Origin: Verrucomicrobiales bacterium
Lineage (GTDB): Bacteria; Verrucomicrobiota; Verrucomicrobiia; Verrucomicrobiales; DEV007
Reading direction: 5' to 3'
Assembly: GCA_029213265.1 (NCBI GenBank)
Contig: JARGNG010000023.1
Location: forward strand, 1 to 64,000
Length of the DNA: 64,000 nucleotides
Shown: piece after piece, positions 8,127-16,334 of the stretch
Layout: each line of letters opens with the position of its first letter
Numbering within the stretch: position 1 is the first letter of the stretch
Notes under the pieces: generated by a model
What the model was told of the DNA's origin: nothing
Seen by the model: only the letters and a program-made list of their open reading frames with translations
Database searches by the model: none
Program-made: the position numbers and the translations under genes

Positions 8127-9755
8127 CTATCCGGCCTGGTTGAAGTATCCGACCAGCACCGCGAAGGAATTGTTCGCGGCGTGCAGAAAGAAACACATGC
8201 GGAGGTTTCCATTTTTTCTCCGCAACCAACCCAGCGCGAAAGAGAGAAAGAGGAGGGGCACGAAAAACGTGAGTCCGTGAACGATCGCAAAAATGATCGA
8301 GCTCCAGATCAGGGCCACCCTCGGATTCCATTTCCGCTCCAGTGATTCGTAAAGAAAACCGCGAAAGAAAATCTCTTCGTAGAACGGAATCGCGATCCCG
8401 ACAATGAAAACCGTTCCTGCCAGCTGAACCGGGTTTTCGCTTTTCAGAAAAAGACTGACGAGCTGTTGATCGAGAGCCTTCCCGAGGACCATCTTGTAGA
8501 GCACCCCGTAACCGGCCGCAACGAGCTGCATTCCCACGATCCCCACGACGATGATCAGCAGCCCTTTCAGAATCGGTTTGATACCGTGAACCAAAGGCCT
8601 CGAACCAAAATAGCGCGGCCATCCCACCATCGTCATCGCGACGAGGCAGATGATGGTCACCATGATCGCTCCGATCCAATGACCCACGCCATTGTCGAGT
8701 CCTGGAAGCCGAATATTAAATCCGATTCCCGCTGCGAGAACTGCAGCCGAGAGCCACATGACGCTCAGCCGAAGACCGGGGCCCCCACCCTCTTCCTCCG
8801 CCCATGCTTTGCGGGTTCGCCATAGGAGAAAACAGAGAACGAGCAAAAGAATCACCGGAACAAACCACGCCCTCTTTCCGGTGAGCCCGAGCGATTCCTT
8901 GCTGATATTCATGAATTCTTCCGGATCAATTTTCGAAATTTCTCCGCCAAGAACAGCGGCCGTGATCTTGACCGCCCGGGACAGCTTCAATTCCTCCTGT
9001 ATCTCAGCGGTCCTTTCCCCGATGTCTTCAAAGGTCGCCTGCGCCGATTTTGCGTAGTCAAACGCTTCGGGATAGCGCTTCTCCTCGATGAAAACTTTCG
9101 CGAGCCAGATCTGACACGACGGATTGTCCGGAGTCGCCTTTTCCACAGCCCGGAGAATCGATTCCGCTTTTCCGGGATCGACCTCCAGGTCATACCAACC
9201 GAAGAGGTGCGCTTTCGCCAGATAGATCGCAGAACGGGATGCAGCGGGGAAGCCGGCCTCGAGCAACTCCAGAGCAATCGATTCGGCCCGGCGGAAATAC
9301 TCATCTCGCCTCGCCGGTTCGGCCCTCGCTACGACTCCCAGTTCCTGCAGGTAATCGACGAGGAAAATAAGACCTTCCGGGTGATTGAACTCCAGTCCCC
9401 GACGAAAGGCGGCCTCCGCTTTCTCCTGATTCGCCCCGGTTCCCTGCCCGTCGAGGTAAAAGAATCCGATTTGCCATACCTCAGGGTTTTTGCCGGCATT
9501 CGCATCCCGTAGAACGCGGGGGAAAATGGTTTCTTCGAAAAGGCGGGCCTTCTCTTCCTCCGACAAATCTTTCTCTTCCCCGACTGAAAACTTCACCCCC
9601 CACCGGATCTCCCGATCCTCACCACTTTGGATCGTAAAGCCAATTTCCTCCTTTTCCGGCGACTCCTCCGAATGGAGAGTCGTGACAACGGCAAGAAGCA
9701 GAATGGACCAGGTCGTTCTGAAAAGGTGTTTTCCCATAAGCACAGCGCAAAACAT
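8127..9755 (-). CDS. CPBP-family intramembrane protease with N-terminal TPR/Sel1-like repeats
   Basis: A 542-residue membrane protein. The start at 9755 is favoured over Met7 because an AGGAG lies 9 bases upstream (plus-strand ctcct at 9765-9769). A signal or anchor segment (TTWSILLLAVVTTLHS) is followed by about 230 residues of helical repeats, including AEAAFRRGLEFNHPEG and PSCQIWLAKVFIEEKRYPEAF. The C-terminal half has about eight membrane helices with the CPBP (CAAX protease, PF02517) signatures EEIFFRGFLYESLE, FAIVHG and HAANNSFAV. These glutamate proteases cleave membrane-associated substrates, and some act in bacteriocin immunity. The repeat fusion suggests a dedicated protein partner. 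The 5' flank is unusually AT-rich. Confidence 0.85.
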   Translation of the reverse strand: MFCAVLMGKHLFRTTWSILLLAVVTTLHSEESPEKEEIGFTIQSGEDREIRWGVKFSVGEEKDLSEEEKARLFEETIFPRVLRDANAGKNPEVWQIGFFYLDGQGTGANQEKAEAAFRRGLEFNHPEGLIFLVDYLQELGVVARAEPARRDEYFRRAESIALELLEAGFPAASRSAIYLAKAHLFGWYDLEVDPGKAESILRAVEKATPDNPSCQIWLAKVFIEEKRYPEAFDYAKSAQATFEDIGERTAEIQEELKLSRAVKITAAVLGGEISKIDPEEFMNISKESLGLTGKRAWFVPVILLLVLCFLLWRTRKAWAEEEGGGPGLRLSVMWLSAAVLAAGIGFNIRLPGLDNGVGHWIGAIMVTIICLVAMTMVGWPRYFGSRPLVHGIKPILKGLLIIVVGIVGMQLVAAGYGVLYKMVLGKALDQQLVSLFLKSENPVQLAGTVFIVGIAIPFYEEIFFRGFLYESLERKWNPRVALIWSSIIFAIVHGLTFFVPLLFLSFALGWLRRKNGNLRMCFFLHAANNSFAVLVGYFNQAG

Positions 9756-9767
9756 ACGACGACACTC

Positions 9768-9830
9768 CTATTTTTCACTTATTTTATAATTTTTATTGTT
9801 TTTTATTGTTACCATATTCTTTCCATTTCA
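9768..9830. promoter_or_regulatory. AT-rich divergent control region with tandem 10-bp repeat
   Basis: Between the divergent CPBP gene (start 9755) and the oxidoreductase small-subunit gene (start about 9925) lies a roughly 60-base tract that is almost entirely A and T in an otherwise GC-rich window. It contains an exact tandem copy of ttttattgtt at 9791-9800 and 9801-9810, one helical turn apart. This suggests promoter elements or a bent protein-binding site serving one or both genes. No clean -35/-10 pair can be fixed. Confidence 0.4.
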
Positions 9831-9924
9831 TGACAAGCCTGCGTTTCCAACACGCGGTCAGAGGCTGCGCCAATGCTTAGCCGGACTTGACCAGGTGGAG
9901 CCGTCTCCCTTATCGTTCCCCCAC

Positions 9925-10464
9925 ATGATGAAACGACGCCAAGCTGTGGAACGAATCTCCCTGATCCTGGGAGGAGCCCTCTCCCCTCAATTGACCGCCG
10001 CTTTGATGGGCCAGGTTATCAACCAGGGAGGCAGTATCCAGATCACCGAAGCACAGGAGGCACTCCTCGCCGAAGTGGCTGACGTCATCATTCCGACGAC
10101 TGACACGCCCGGAGCGAAAGCCGCCGGAGCGGAGCAGTTTATCATTCGCGTCTTGCGGGACTGCTACGAATTGAAGGATCAGGAAACTTTCTACACCGGC
10201 CTCGCCAAAATCGACGAAGCCAGTCAGAAAGCCCATGGCAAAGCTTTCGTCGATTTGAGTCCGGAGCAGAAAATCGAAATCATGACCGACGCGACGAAAA
10301 CCAATAAGGCATTCTTCAAGCAAATGAAGCAATTCACCCAGGTCGGCTACTTCACCTCCGAAATCGGAGCCACACAGGCACTGGAGTATCTCCCCGTTCC
10401 CGGAAAATTCGAAGGCGATGCTCCCCTGCAACCCGGACAGAAAGCCTGGGCAATTTCCCGATAA
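9925..10464 (+). CDS. Gluconate 2-dehydrogenase subunit 3-like protein
   Basis: The open frame reaches back to 9796, but the ATG at 9925 (or the adjacent one at 9928) gives a 179-residue protein starting MMKRRQAVERISLILGGALSP. This is a twin-arginine signal-like N-terminus followed by a hydrophobic stretch. The body (EAQEALLAEVADVIIPTTDTPGAKAAG, LSPEQKIEIM, FTQVGYFTSEIGATQAL) matches the small subunit of membrane-bound gluconate-2-dehydrogenase and related GMC enzymes (PF13618). In that family the small subunit carries the Tat signal for the flavin subunit, which has none. The partner follows 104 bases downstream, fitting this arrangement. Confidence 0.88.
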   Translation: MMKRRQAVERISLILGGALSPQLTAALMGQVINQGGSIQITEAQEALLAEVADVIIPTTDTPGAKAAGAEQFIIRVLRDCYELKDQETFYTGLAKIDEASQKAHGKAFVDLSPEQKIEIMTDATKTNKAFFKQMKQFTQVGYFTSEIGATQALEYLPVPGKFEGDAPLQPGQKAWAISR

Positions 10465-10473
10465 GAGACCACC

Positions 10474-10525
10474 AAAGGAAACCAGCTCTGACAGGGTTCA
10501 GTCCCCCACCTGACAGGGTTTCCTT
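10474..10525. repeat. Inverted repeat flanking two direct repeats between the oxidoreductase subunits
   Basis: aaggaaacc at 10475-10483 pairs perfectly with ggtttcctt at 10517-10525. Inside, ctgacagggtt occurs twice (10488-10498 and 10510-10520). The long-looped hairpin could act as an attenuator or mRNA stabiliser between the small-subunit and GMC genes. No U-tract follows, so a simple terminator is unlikely. A similar core, ctgacaggtttcc, occurs at about 42651. Confidence 0.4.
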
Positions 10526-10568
10526 CCCCCATTTTTCACCATTTACCGCCTCATCACGGCCCCTCACC

Positions 10569-12284
10569 ATGCCAAATCTCAACATCGAAGCCAAAAAGGC
10601 CAACACCTACGACGCCATCGTCATCGGATCCGGAGTTTCCGGCGGATGGGCCGCCAAAGAACTCACCGAAAAGGGGCTCAAAGTTCTCATGCTCGAGCGC
10701 GGTAAAAAGCTACATCACGTCGCCGACTACGAGTATGCGATGAAAGCTCCGTGGGAGAAGAAATACAACGGCCAACTCACCCGTGAGCAAAAAGAGCGTT
10801 CCCCCAAACTCGCCCGCGACTATCCCTACAATGAGATGACCGCGAACTACTGGTTTCGGGATCAGGATTCAATGTATGTCGAAAAGAAGCGTTTCGACTG
10901 GTATCGCCCTGACATCGTCGGTGGGAAATCCATCATGTGGGGACGCCAGTGCTACCGATTCAGCGACATTGATTTCGAAGCGAATGCCAAAGACGGCATC
11001 GCGGTCGACTGGCCGATCCGCTATAAGGATATCGAGCCATGGTATTCCTACGTCGAGAAATTCGCCGGCATCTCCGGGGAGGCGCTCGGTCTCCCGCAGC
11101 TTCCCGACAGCGAGTTTCTTCCTCCCATGGACATGTTCTTCATCGAGAAAGAAGTCCGCAAACGCCTCGAGAAAAACTTTCCCGGCCGCAACATGACGAT
11201 CGGTCGTGTCGCCAACCTCTCCAAAGCCGGAGAAGCCCAGCTCGGTGTCGGGCGCGGTCCCTGCATGTATCGAAACCAGTGTTCCTACGGCTGCCCCTTT
11301 GGAGCCTACTTCAGCACCCAGTCTTCGACACTTCCCGCCGCAGCCTCGACCGGAAACCTGACCCTCCGTCCCGACTCGATTGTCCGGGAAATCGTTTACG
11401 ATCCGGAAACCCGGAAGGCCACCGGCGTCAGCGTGATCGACTCCCAGACCATGGAAGAGCGGGAGTTCTTTTCGAAGATCGTTTTCGTCTGCGCCAGCAC
11501 CGTCGCCTCGACCGCCATCCTCATGAATTCCGTTTCGGACCGTTTTCCCAAAGGCCTCGGCAACGACTCCGGCGAACTCGGGCACAATCTCATGGATCAC
11601 CATTTCCGCGCCGGCGCGCGTGGCAACTGGGAAGGCGATCTTGATCGCTACTACTACGGACGAAGAGCCAATGGTATCTACATTCCGCGCTATCGGAACA
11701 TCGGCGATGACAAGCGTGACTACCTCCGCGGATTCGGATTCCAGGGCGGAGGAAGCCGCCAGGGGTGGGAACGCAACGTGGCCGAGCTGTCCTTCGGAAA
11801 AGATCTCAAGGACGCCCTCACCGAACCCGGGGAATGGACGATGGGCTTCGGCGGCTTCGGAGAAACCCTCCCCTATCACGACAACCAGATGTCTCTCGAC
11901 AAGGACAATCCCGACAAGTGGGGAATCCCCGTCGTCGTCTTCGACGCCGAGTTCCGCGAGAATGAAAGGCTCATGCGCGAGGACATGAAAAACGACGCCG
12001 CCGAAATGCTCGAGTCATCCGGACTCAAGAACGTCAAAACCTTCGACAATGAATCCTATCCCGGAACCGCGATCCACGAAATGGGCACGGCACGGATGGG
12101 ACGCGACTCCAAAACCTCTGTCCTCAACAAGCACAACCAGGTTCACGCAGCAAAGAATGTGTTCGTGACAGACGGGGCCTGCATGACTTCGGTCGCCTGT
12201 GTGAATCCGTCCCTGACCTTCATGGCCCTGACGGCCCGGGCGGCGGACTTTGCGGTGGAGGAGATGAAGAAGCAGAATTTGTGA
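10569..12284 (+). CDS. GMC-family FAD-dependent oxidoreductase
   Basis: A 571-residue GMC oxidoreductase. The FAD-binding motif is VIGSGVSGG near residue 18, with ERGKKLHH following the second strand. Family blocks include YRPDIVGGKSIMWGRQCYR, the cysteine-containing CMYRNQCSYGCPFGAY, the C-terminal HEMGTARMG with the active-site histidine, and VNPSLTFMALTARAADF. It has no signal peptide of its own, consistent with Tat export together with the upstream subunit-3 protein. Family members oxidise sugars, gluconate or alcohols on the periplasmic side and pass electrons to a cytochrome or quinone. No dedicated cytochrome subunit is adjacent. The cupredoxin gene converges from 12795. Confidence 0.93.
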   Translation: MPNLNIEAKKANTYDAIVIGSGVSGGWAAKELTEKGLKVLMLERGKKLHHVADYEYAMKAPWEKKYNGQLTREQKERSPKLARDYPYNEMTANYWFRDQDSMYVEKKRFDWYRPDIVGGKSIMWGRQCYRFSDIDFEANAKDGIAVDWPIRYKDIEPWYSYVEKFAGISGEALGLPQLPDSEFLPPMDMFFIEKEVRKRLEKNFPGRNMTIGRVANLSKAGEAQLGVGRGPCMYRNQCSYGCPFGAYFSTQSSTLPAAASTGNLTLRPDSIVREIVYDPETRKATGVSVIDSQTMEEREFFSKIVFVCASTVASTAILMNSVSDRFPKGLGNDSGELGHNLMDHHFRAGARGNWEGDLDRYYYGRRANGIYIPRYRNIGDDKRDYLRGFGFQGGGSRQGWERNVAELSFGKDLKDALTEPGEWTMGFGGFGETLPYHDNQMSLDKDNPDKWGIPVVVFDAEFRENERLMREDMKNDAAEMLESSGLKNVKTFDNESYPGTAIHEMGTARMGRDSKTSVLNKHNQVHAAKNVFVTDGACMTSVACVNPSLTFMALTARAADFAVEEMKKQNL

Positions 12285-12297
12285 GAGCCGAGTCCGT

Positions 12298-12309
12298 GGT
12301 GAGCTCACC
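12298..12309. repeat. 12-bp perfect palindrome between convergent genes
   Basis: ggtgagctcacc is a perfect palindrome in the 40-base gap between the GMC oxidoreductase stop and the stop of the convergent cupredoxin gene. It lacks a loop and T-tract, so it is weak evidence for a terminator. It may be a protein site or chance. Confidence 0.25.
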
Positions 12310-12324
12310 TTATGATACCGGGAG

Positions 12325-12795
12325 CTAGTCCTCCACAGTCATAACTCCGTGCATCACCGACCAGTGCCCGGGGTAGGTGCAGAGGAATGGATAGTCATCG
12401 GCAAAATCCGGAGCGGTAAACTCGATCGTTTCCGATTCTCCGGGTTGCAGCAGTTTCGTGTGGTAGAGCACGTAGTTGGAGGGGGGAACGGCATTGCGCT
12501 CGGAAAGGAAATCCGGATCGGACAACTCGGCGTTCGCGGCCATGCCGACCTCCTCCATGGTACCGGGCTCAATGATGAGAAGATTGTGCGGCTGCAGGTT
12601 GAGGCTGTCGGCTGGATTTACGAGGGTCACTTTCACTTTCCGGCCGGCCTTGACGGTGAACTCCTTTGTGTCGAAGAGAAGCTCGGATTTGTGGGTCGTA
12701 ATGGTGATTTCAGCAATGTCGTCGTCTGCCTTCGTGCTGGAGACAAGCAGGGCCGCGACGCAGGACACAACCCCGGGTAGATGAACCGCTTTCAT
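12325..12795 (-). CDS. Exported plastocyanin/azurin-like cupredoxin
   Basis: From the ATG at 12795 the 156-residue product begins with a signal peptide (MKAVHLPGVVSCVAALLVSSTKA); an in-frame ATG at 12810 is an alternative. The mature part is a cupredoxin beta-sandwich with type I copper ligands visible: His in NLQPHNLLI, and Cys, His and Met in FLCTYPGHWSVMHG. The fold resembles azurin and the azurin-like domains of PVC bacteria. It should be a periplasmic single-electron carrier. Its position facing the GMC oxidoreductase pair makes it a possible acceptor for that enzyme, which is inference only. Confidence 0.88.
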   Translation of the reverse strand: MKAVHLPGVVSCVAALLVSSTKADDDIAEITITTHKSELLFDTKEFTVKAGRKVKVTLVNPADSLNLQPHNLLIIEPGTMEEVGMAANAELSDPDFLSERNAVPPSNYVLYHTKLLQPGESETIEFTAPDFADDYPFLCTYPGHWSVMHGVMTVED

Positions 12796-12892
12796 AAGAA
12801 AGCGAACCATGAAAAGGCCCAATGTCCACTGCCCGAAAAGCGTAATTGGCACCTCGACCTGTCGCCGGGTGCAGGCGATAGTGAAACACCAG

Positions 12893-13864
12893 ATGAAACG
12901 AATCTTCTTTCTCGCCTGTTTTTCGTTGCTTCCCGCTCACGGCGAGGAGATCGAATTCACCTTCCATGTCTACCAAATGGAGCCCGCCATTGGCGCCGCC
13001 CTGGAAGACCGGCTCATTGCCGGAGGCGCCGCGGCTGCCGAAGCGATGGACAAGCTACCTGACTTTGTTCGACAAGGCCGCGTTACGGAACTCGACTCCC
13101 TCGCCTTTACCGCTCCCCCGGATGAGAGAACCGTCAAGAAATCAAAGGACTCGACCATTACCCTGCCCACGCGCGAAGCAGCGGATGGGCTGGAGGTGGA
13201 AGTCGACCCCTTCCTGCAGGGCTCAATCATCAATCTCAATTTCTACGCCTCCTTCACGACTCAGAAAAAAGAGGATATCAGGGAACGAGGCGTCACGTCC
13301 CAGACGCAGTGCCAAAGCGGGATCCCCATGCTGCTCTGCCGTTGGCAAATGAAAGACGAGTGGCTTCTTCTCACAGGAACGGCAACCGCGCCGGGTGGAG
13401 GAAAACCGGAACCGTCTGCGGGTGATGTTCTCTACCTGGAATCAGCTTACTATCAGTCCGGCGCTTCGGCCAAAAGCGGACGAGACAAGCTCGCTTCAAC
13501 GAGAACCGCCTGCCGGAGCGGGCAGCGTTGCCGGTCTGAAATCATAGGCTGGCTGGATGATGAAAACATTCTCGAAGATGATCAGCCCGGATTCCGGAGC
13601 CTTCTCGATCCGGTGCTGAAAGAAGACGGCATCCTCGAGGTCAGAGTTGATTGTGGCCTGGTGGTGGAGGCAGGAGGACGAACCCGGTTGGAAAGTGGCG
13701 AGCGAGTTCGGCGCCTTGAAATGCGGGATGTCAGCGGTTTGCTGGTAATGAAAGAAGGAGAACCAGCAGGAAGAAAGGCAGAGCTTTCACGCCTCAATGA
13801 CAACAAAACGGTGGAAGACAACTACGTTGCTGCCTTTCGTTTTTTGCGCGGACCATCGGAGTAG
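12893..13864 (+). CDS. Exported protein of unknown function
   Basis: The ATG at 12893 begins a signal peptide (MKRIFFLACFSLLPAHGEE), giving 323 residues; the frame is open further upstream without a better start. No family is recognised. The mature protein contains acidic and serine-rich stretches, ITLPTREAADGLEVEVDPFLQGSIINLNFYASF, and then alternates short beta-like and turn segments. The phrase QGSIINLNFYASF resembles beta-strands of secretin-associated or sensor-like exported proteins, but this is too weak to name a fold. It is divergent from the cupredoxin and convergent with the YehS-like gene. Confidence 0.7.
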   Translation: MKRIFFLACFSLLPAHGEEIEFTFHVYQMEPAIGAALEDRLIAGGAAAAEAMDKLPDFVRQGRVTELDSLAFTAPPDERTVKKSKDSTITLPTREAADGLEVEVDPFLQGSIINLNFYASFTTQKKEDIRERGVTSQTQCQSGIPMLLCRWQMKDEWLLLTGTATAPGGGKPEPSAGDVLYLESAYYQSGASAKSGRDKLASTRTACRSGQRCRSEIIGWLDDENILEDDQPGFRSLLDPVLKEDGILEVRVDCGLVVEAGGRTRLESGERVRRLEMRDVSGLLVMKEGEPAGRKAELSRLNDNKTVEDNYVAAFRFLRGPSE

Positions 13865-13889
13865 GTAGGACCGGCCGATCCGTTCCTCG

Positions 13890-14348
13890 TCATTCCCCTT
13901 TTTTGCCAAGGCCTTGAAGGAACTTCCGCAAAACCTGTTCGGGACAGGGCCGGTAGTTGCGGTGGCCCTCCTTGCGAAAGAACGAGCCGAGTTCCGCTTT
14001 GGTGACGACAAACTCGGCCTGTTCAAACACGGAATTCATATCCTCGTCCCGCAGTTCGAGAGCGATGCGAAGCTTCTTCAGGATTTCATTGTTGGATAGA
14101 ATTTCCAGGGGTTCGGGGATCAGGCCATCGGGGCGGGCGCCTCGATTTTTCAAAATCAGGCCATCCAAAAAGCGACACAGCATGGCGTCGGTGAGTTCTT
14201 CGTATCCTTCGTCATCCTCCCGTTTCAGCCAGATAACAACCTGAGACGGGCTCGTTTCCTTTCCGGTTGAGCCGATGATCTCCGCCACCGTCGAGTCGTT
14301 GATTTCGAGAGCATGGCGCAAGCGGCGCAAAATGTCGTTATTCGTCAT
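13890..14348 (-). CDS. yehS: YehS-like DUF1456 protein
   Basis: A 152-residue cytosolic protein containing two tandem DUF1456 repeats. Each starts with a conserved NDIL/NEIL-x-x-LR motif: NNDILRRLRHALEINDSTVAEII and NNEILKKLRIALELRDEDM. Other conserved pieces are VVIWLKREDDEGYEE and LCRFLDGLILKNRG, which align with E. coli YehS from memory of that family. Length and repeat layout match the family. The biochemical function of YehS is not established. The start ATG is the first residue of the family match. Confidence 0.88.
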   Translation of the reverse strand: MTNNDILRRLRHALEINDSTVAEIIGSTGKETSPSQVVIWLKREDDEGYEELTDAMLCRFLDGLILKNRGARPDGLIPEPLEILSNNEILKKLRIALELRDEDMNSVFEQAEFVVTKAELGSFFRKEGHRNYRPCPEQVLRKFLQGLGKKGE

Positions 14349-14603
14349 GAAAGGTCTGTTCTGAAAAGGTCGGAAATGGAGTTTCGAAGCCGGCGAAGTT
14401 TCTTCGGAACCCTCCCGGGCATGCGAACTTCGATGCGCACAGGATTTCTGAAAGAAAAACCGACACTCCGATCGGTTCCGGCTGCGAGCTTACAGTGTAG
14501 CATGGCATCCGGATCCGACACCTCATTCCCTCCGGGGGAGTCCCGGGATCAATCCCTGCTCGACAGGAACGCTTGCGCGGCTTCCGGCGCAGGATTGTCC
14601 ACC

Positions 14604-15101
14604 TCAATAGAAAATCCGAATCGGAGTTCCTACATCGATCCACTTGTAGAGGCGCTTCGCAGGATTTCTTCCGTCGATCGGAACGCGAACACACCCCTTC
14701 GACGCCGGGTAGTTAGGCACAACACTGAAGCCATGAATGAAAAAATGTCCGGTAATCTGGATACTCCAGGGCATCGGGGCGTTGTGGTAGAGGCTGGAAA
14801 AATGCGTCTCGGATTTGTAGGGACCGGCGCGGAAGTTTCCGGTGGGCGTGTTGCCGGTGCGTCCCGAACTGATCCGGGTCTTCAGGACAACCCAATTGCC
14901 TTCGTAGGCTTTCAGCTGTTGTTTCGTCAGATCGATCTCGACCCGCTTCCCGCGGTTCACGCTTTTGGCTTTCTGCGTTTGCTGTGCCTGCTTTTCTCCA
15001 AAAAGCACCTCGATCAAGTTTCGTTCCTCCCCCTGCGCCGACGGGGCTCCGATAAGAATGACAGACGCAAAAACTAGCAGGGAAAGGCTGAAATACCGCA
15101 T
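14604..15101 (-). CDS. Exported L,D-transpeptidase (YkuD domain)
   Basis: The long frame opens at 15248, but the ATG at 15101 starts a signal peptide (MRYFSLSLLVFASVILIGAPSAQG), giving 165 residues. The YkuD catalytic domain covers the C-terminal 110 residues: VEIDLTKQQLKAYEG at its start, TGNTPTGNF, His123 in FFIHGF and catalytic Cys137 in SKGCVRVP. These enzymes form or edit 3-3 peptidoglycan crosslinks or attach lipoproteins. Here it is divergent from a peptidoglycan amidase whose start is about 150 bases away, so the two may share a control region and act on the same wall. Confidence 0.92.
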   Translation of the reverse strand: MRYFSLSLLVFASVILIGAPSAQGEERNLIEVLFGEKQAQQTQKAKSVNRGKRVEIDLTKQQLKAYEGNWVVLKTRISSGRTGNTPTGNFRAGPYKSETHFSSLYHNAPMPWSIQITGHFFIHGFSVVPNYPASKGCVRVPIDGRNPAKRLYKWIDVGTPIRIFY

Positions 15102-15253
15102 GAGGCAACTATCGCTCGGATTCCACCACTGGAGCAAGGGTTTCTTTTTAAAATGACCCGGTAGAGAAGTCAGCCTCACTAGGGAAACGAAAACGGCATC
15201 ACATAATTGTGGATTGGCTCTTTGGTTTCTTTTCCCTATCATTCCCACAGTTC

Positions 15254-16327
15254 ATGTCATCCTCCTCCGCATTTCCGTTCCGCCTCCTCCTTCTACTCGT
15301 TGCCATTCCGGGACTGGGACAGGTGACCTCATCCACTGCCGTGGCCGAGTGGCGCACGACCCGGATTAACGAGATGAGCTACGTGCCCTTGACTGATTAT
15401 GCAGCGGTCTTTTCGATGCAAACGGCGAAGCGGCGCAAAGACAAACGGGAGATCGGATTTGCGGGCGAGTCTCATCAGTTGGTGGTGAAGACTGGAACAC
15501 GGGAAGCGGTTGTCGATGGAGTTCGGCACTGGCTGTCCTTTCCCGTTCTTTCCAGCGGGGGCAAAGCCTATGTGTCGCTGGTGGACATCAATTCGACACT
15601 CGGTCCCGCCATGAGCCCTGCCTCCGTTCGCCAGATCGGTAAGGTGAAAACGGTCGTCTTCGATCCCGGGCACGGGGGCCACGACCGTGGAGGCAAAAGC
15701 CCCTACGGCTACGAAAAGGACTACACTCTCGATATCGTCAAGCGCACCCGCCGCATCCTCGAAGCGAAGAAGATCAAGGTCGTGCAGAGTCGCCTCTCCG
15801 ACTCTTTCGTCGAACTCTACGAACGCCCGAAAATGACGGACAACTACAAGGACCCGATTTTTGTCAGTATACATTTCAACTCGGCCGGTTGGAAACCTTC
15901 CGCCAACGGCATCGAAGTCTACGCCCTTCCTCCCCTTGGCTTCCCCACCACCGGAAAAGCTCCTGACCCCATCCTCGACCGCCGCCCGAGTGAAGGCAAC
16001 CCGCTTGAGCCGGCCAGCTTCGTCCTCGCGAACACAGTGCATCACACTCTCCTCGGCAAAACAGGAGGATTCGATCGCGGGGTCAAACGCGCCCGCTATG
16101 CCGTACTCCGCCATTCCAAGGTCCCGTCCATTCTCATCGAAGGGGCTTTTTTGACCAACTCTCAGGAGGCGAAGAATATTCATTCGGCCACGTGGCGGGA
16201 GAAGTTCGCCCAGGCTGTCGCCGACGGCATCCTTGCTTACATGGATCTGGCCAACCAAAAACGCCTGCCACCTCGAGCCTGGGATCTCGGTCGGAAGTCG
16301 ACGGATGAATTTGTGTGGGAGGAGTAG
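15254..16327 (+). CDS. Exported N-acetylmuramoyl-L-alanine amidase (Amidase_3)
   Basis: The chosen ATG at 15254 begins a signal peptide (MSSSSAFPFRLLLLLVAIPG) for a 357-residue protein. Residues about 35-125 resemble a copper-amine-oxidase-N/AMIN-like substrate-binding region (VPLTDYAAVF, GTREAVVDGVRHWLSFP). The zinc amidase domain follows: VVFDPGHGGHDRGG (His140), Glu154 in GYEKDYTLD, SIHFNSA (His207) and the late catalytic Glu in SILIEGAFLTN. It cleaves the amide between MurNAc and L-alanine in peptidoglycan, for example at division. It is divergent from the L,D-transpeptidase. Confidence 0.93.
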   Translation: MSSSSAFPFRLLLLLVAIPGLGQVTSSTAVAEWRTTRINEMSYVPLTDYAAVFSMQTAKRRKDKREIGFAGESHQLVVKTGTREAVVDGVRHWLSFPVLSSGGKAYVSLVDINSTLGPAMSPASVRQIGKVKTVVFDPGHGGHDRGGKSPYGYEKDYTLDIVKRTRRILEAKKIKVVQSRLSDSFVELYERPKMTDNYKDPIFVSIHFNSAGWKPSANGIEVYALPPLGFPTTGKAPDPILDRRPSEGNPLEPASFVLANTVHHTLLGKTGGFDRGVKRARYAVLRHSKVPSILIEGAFLTNSQEAKNIHSATWREKFAQAVADGILAYMDLANQKRLPPRAWDLGRKSTDEFVWEE

Positions 16328-16334
16328 GAATCAA

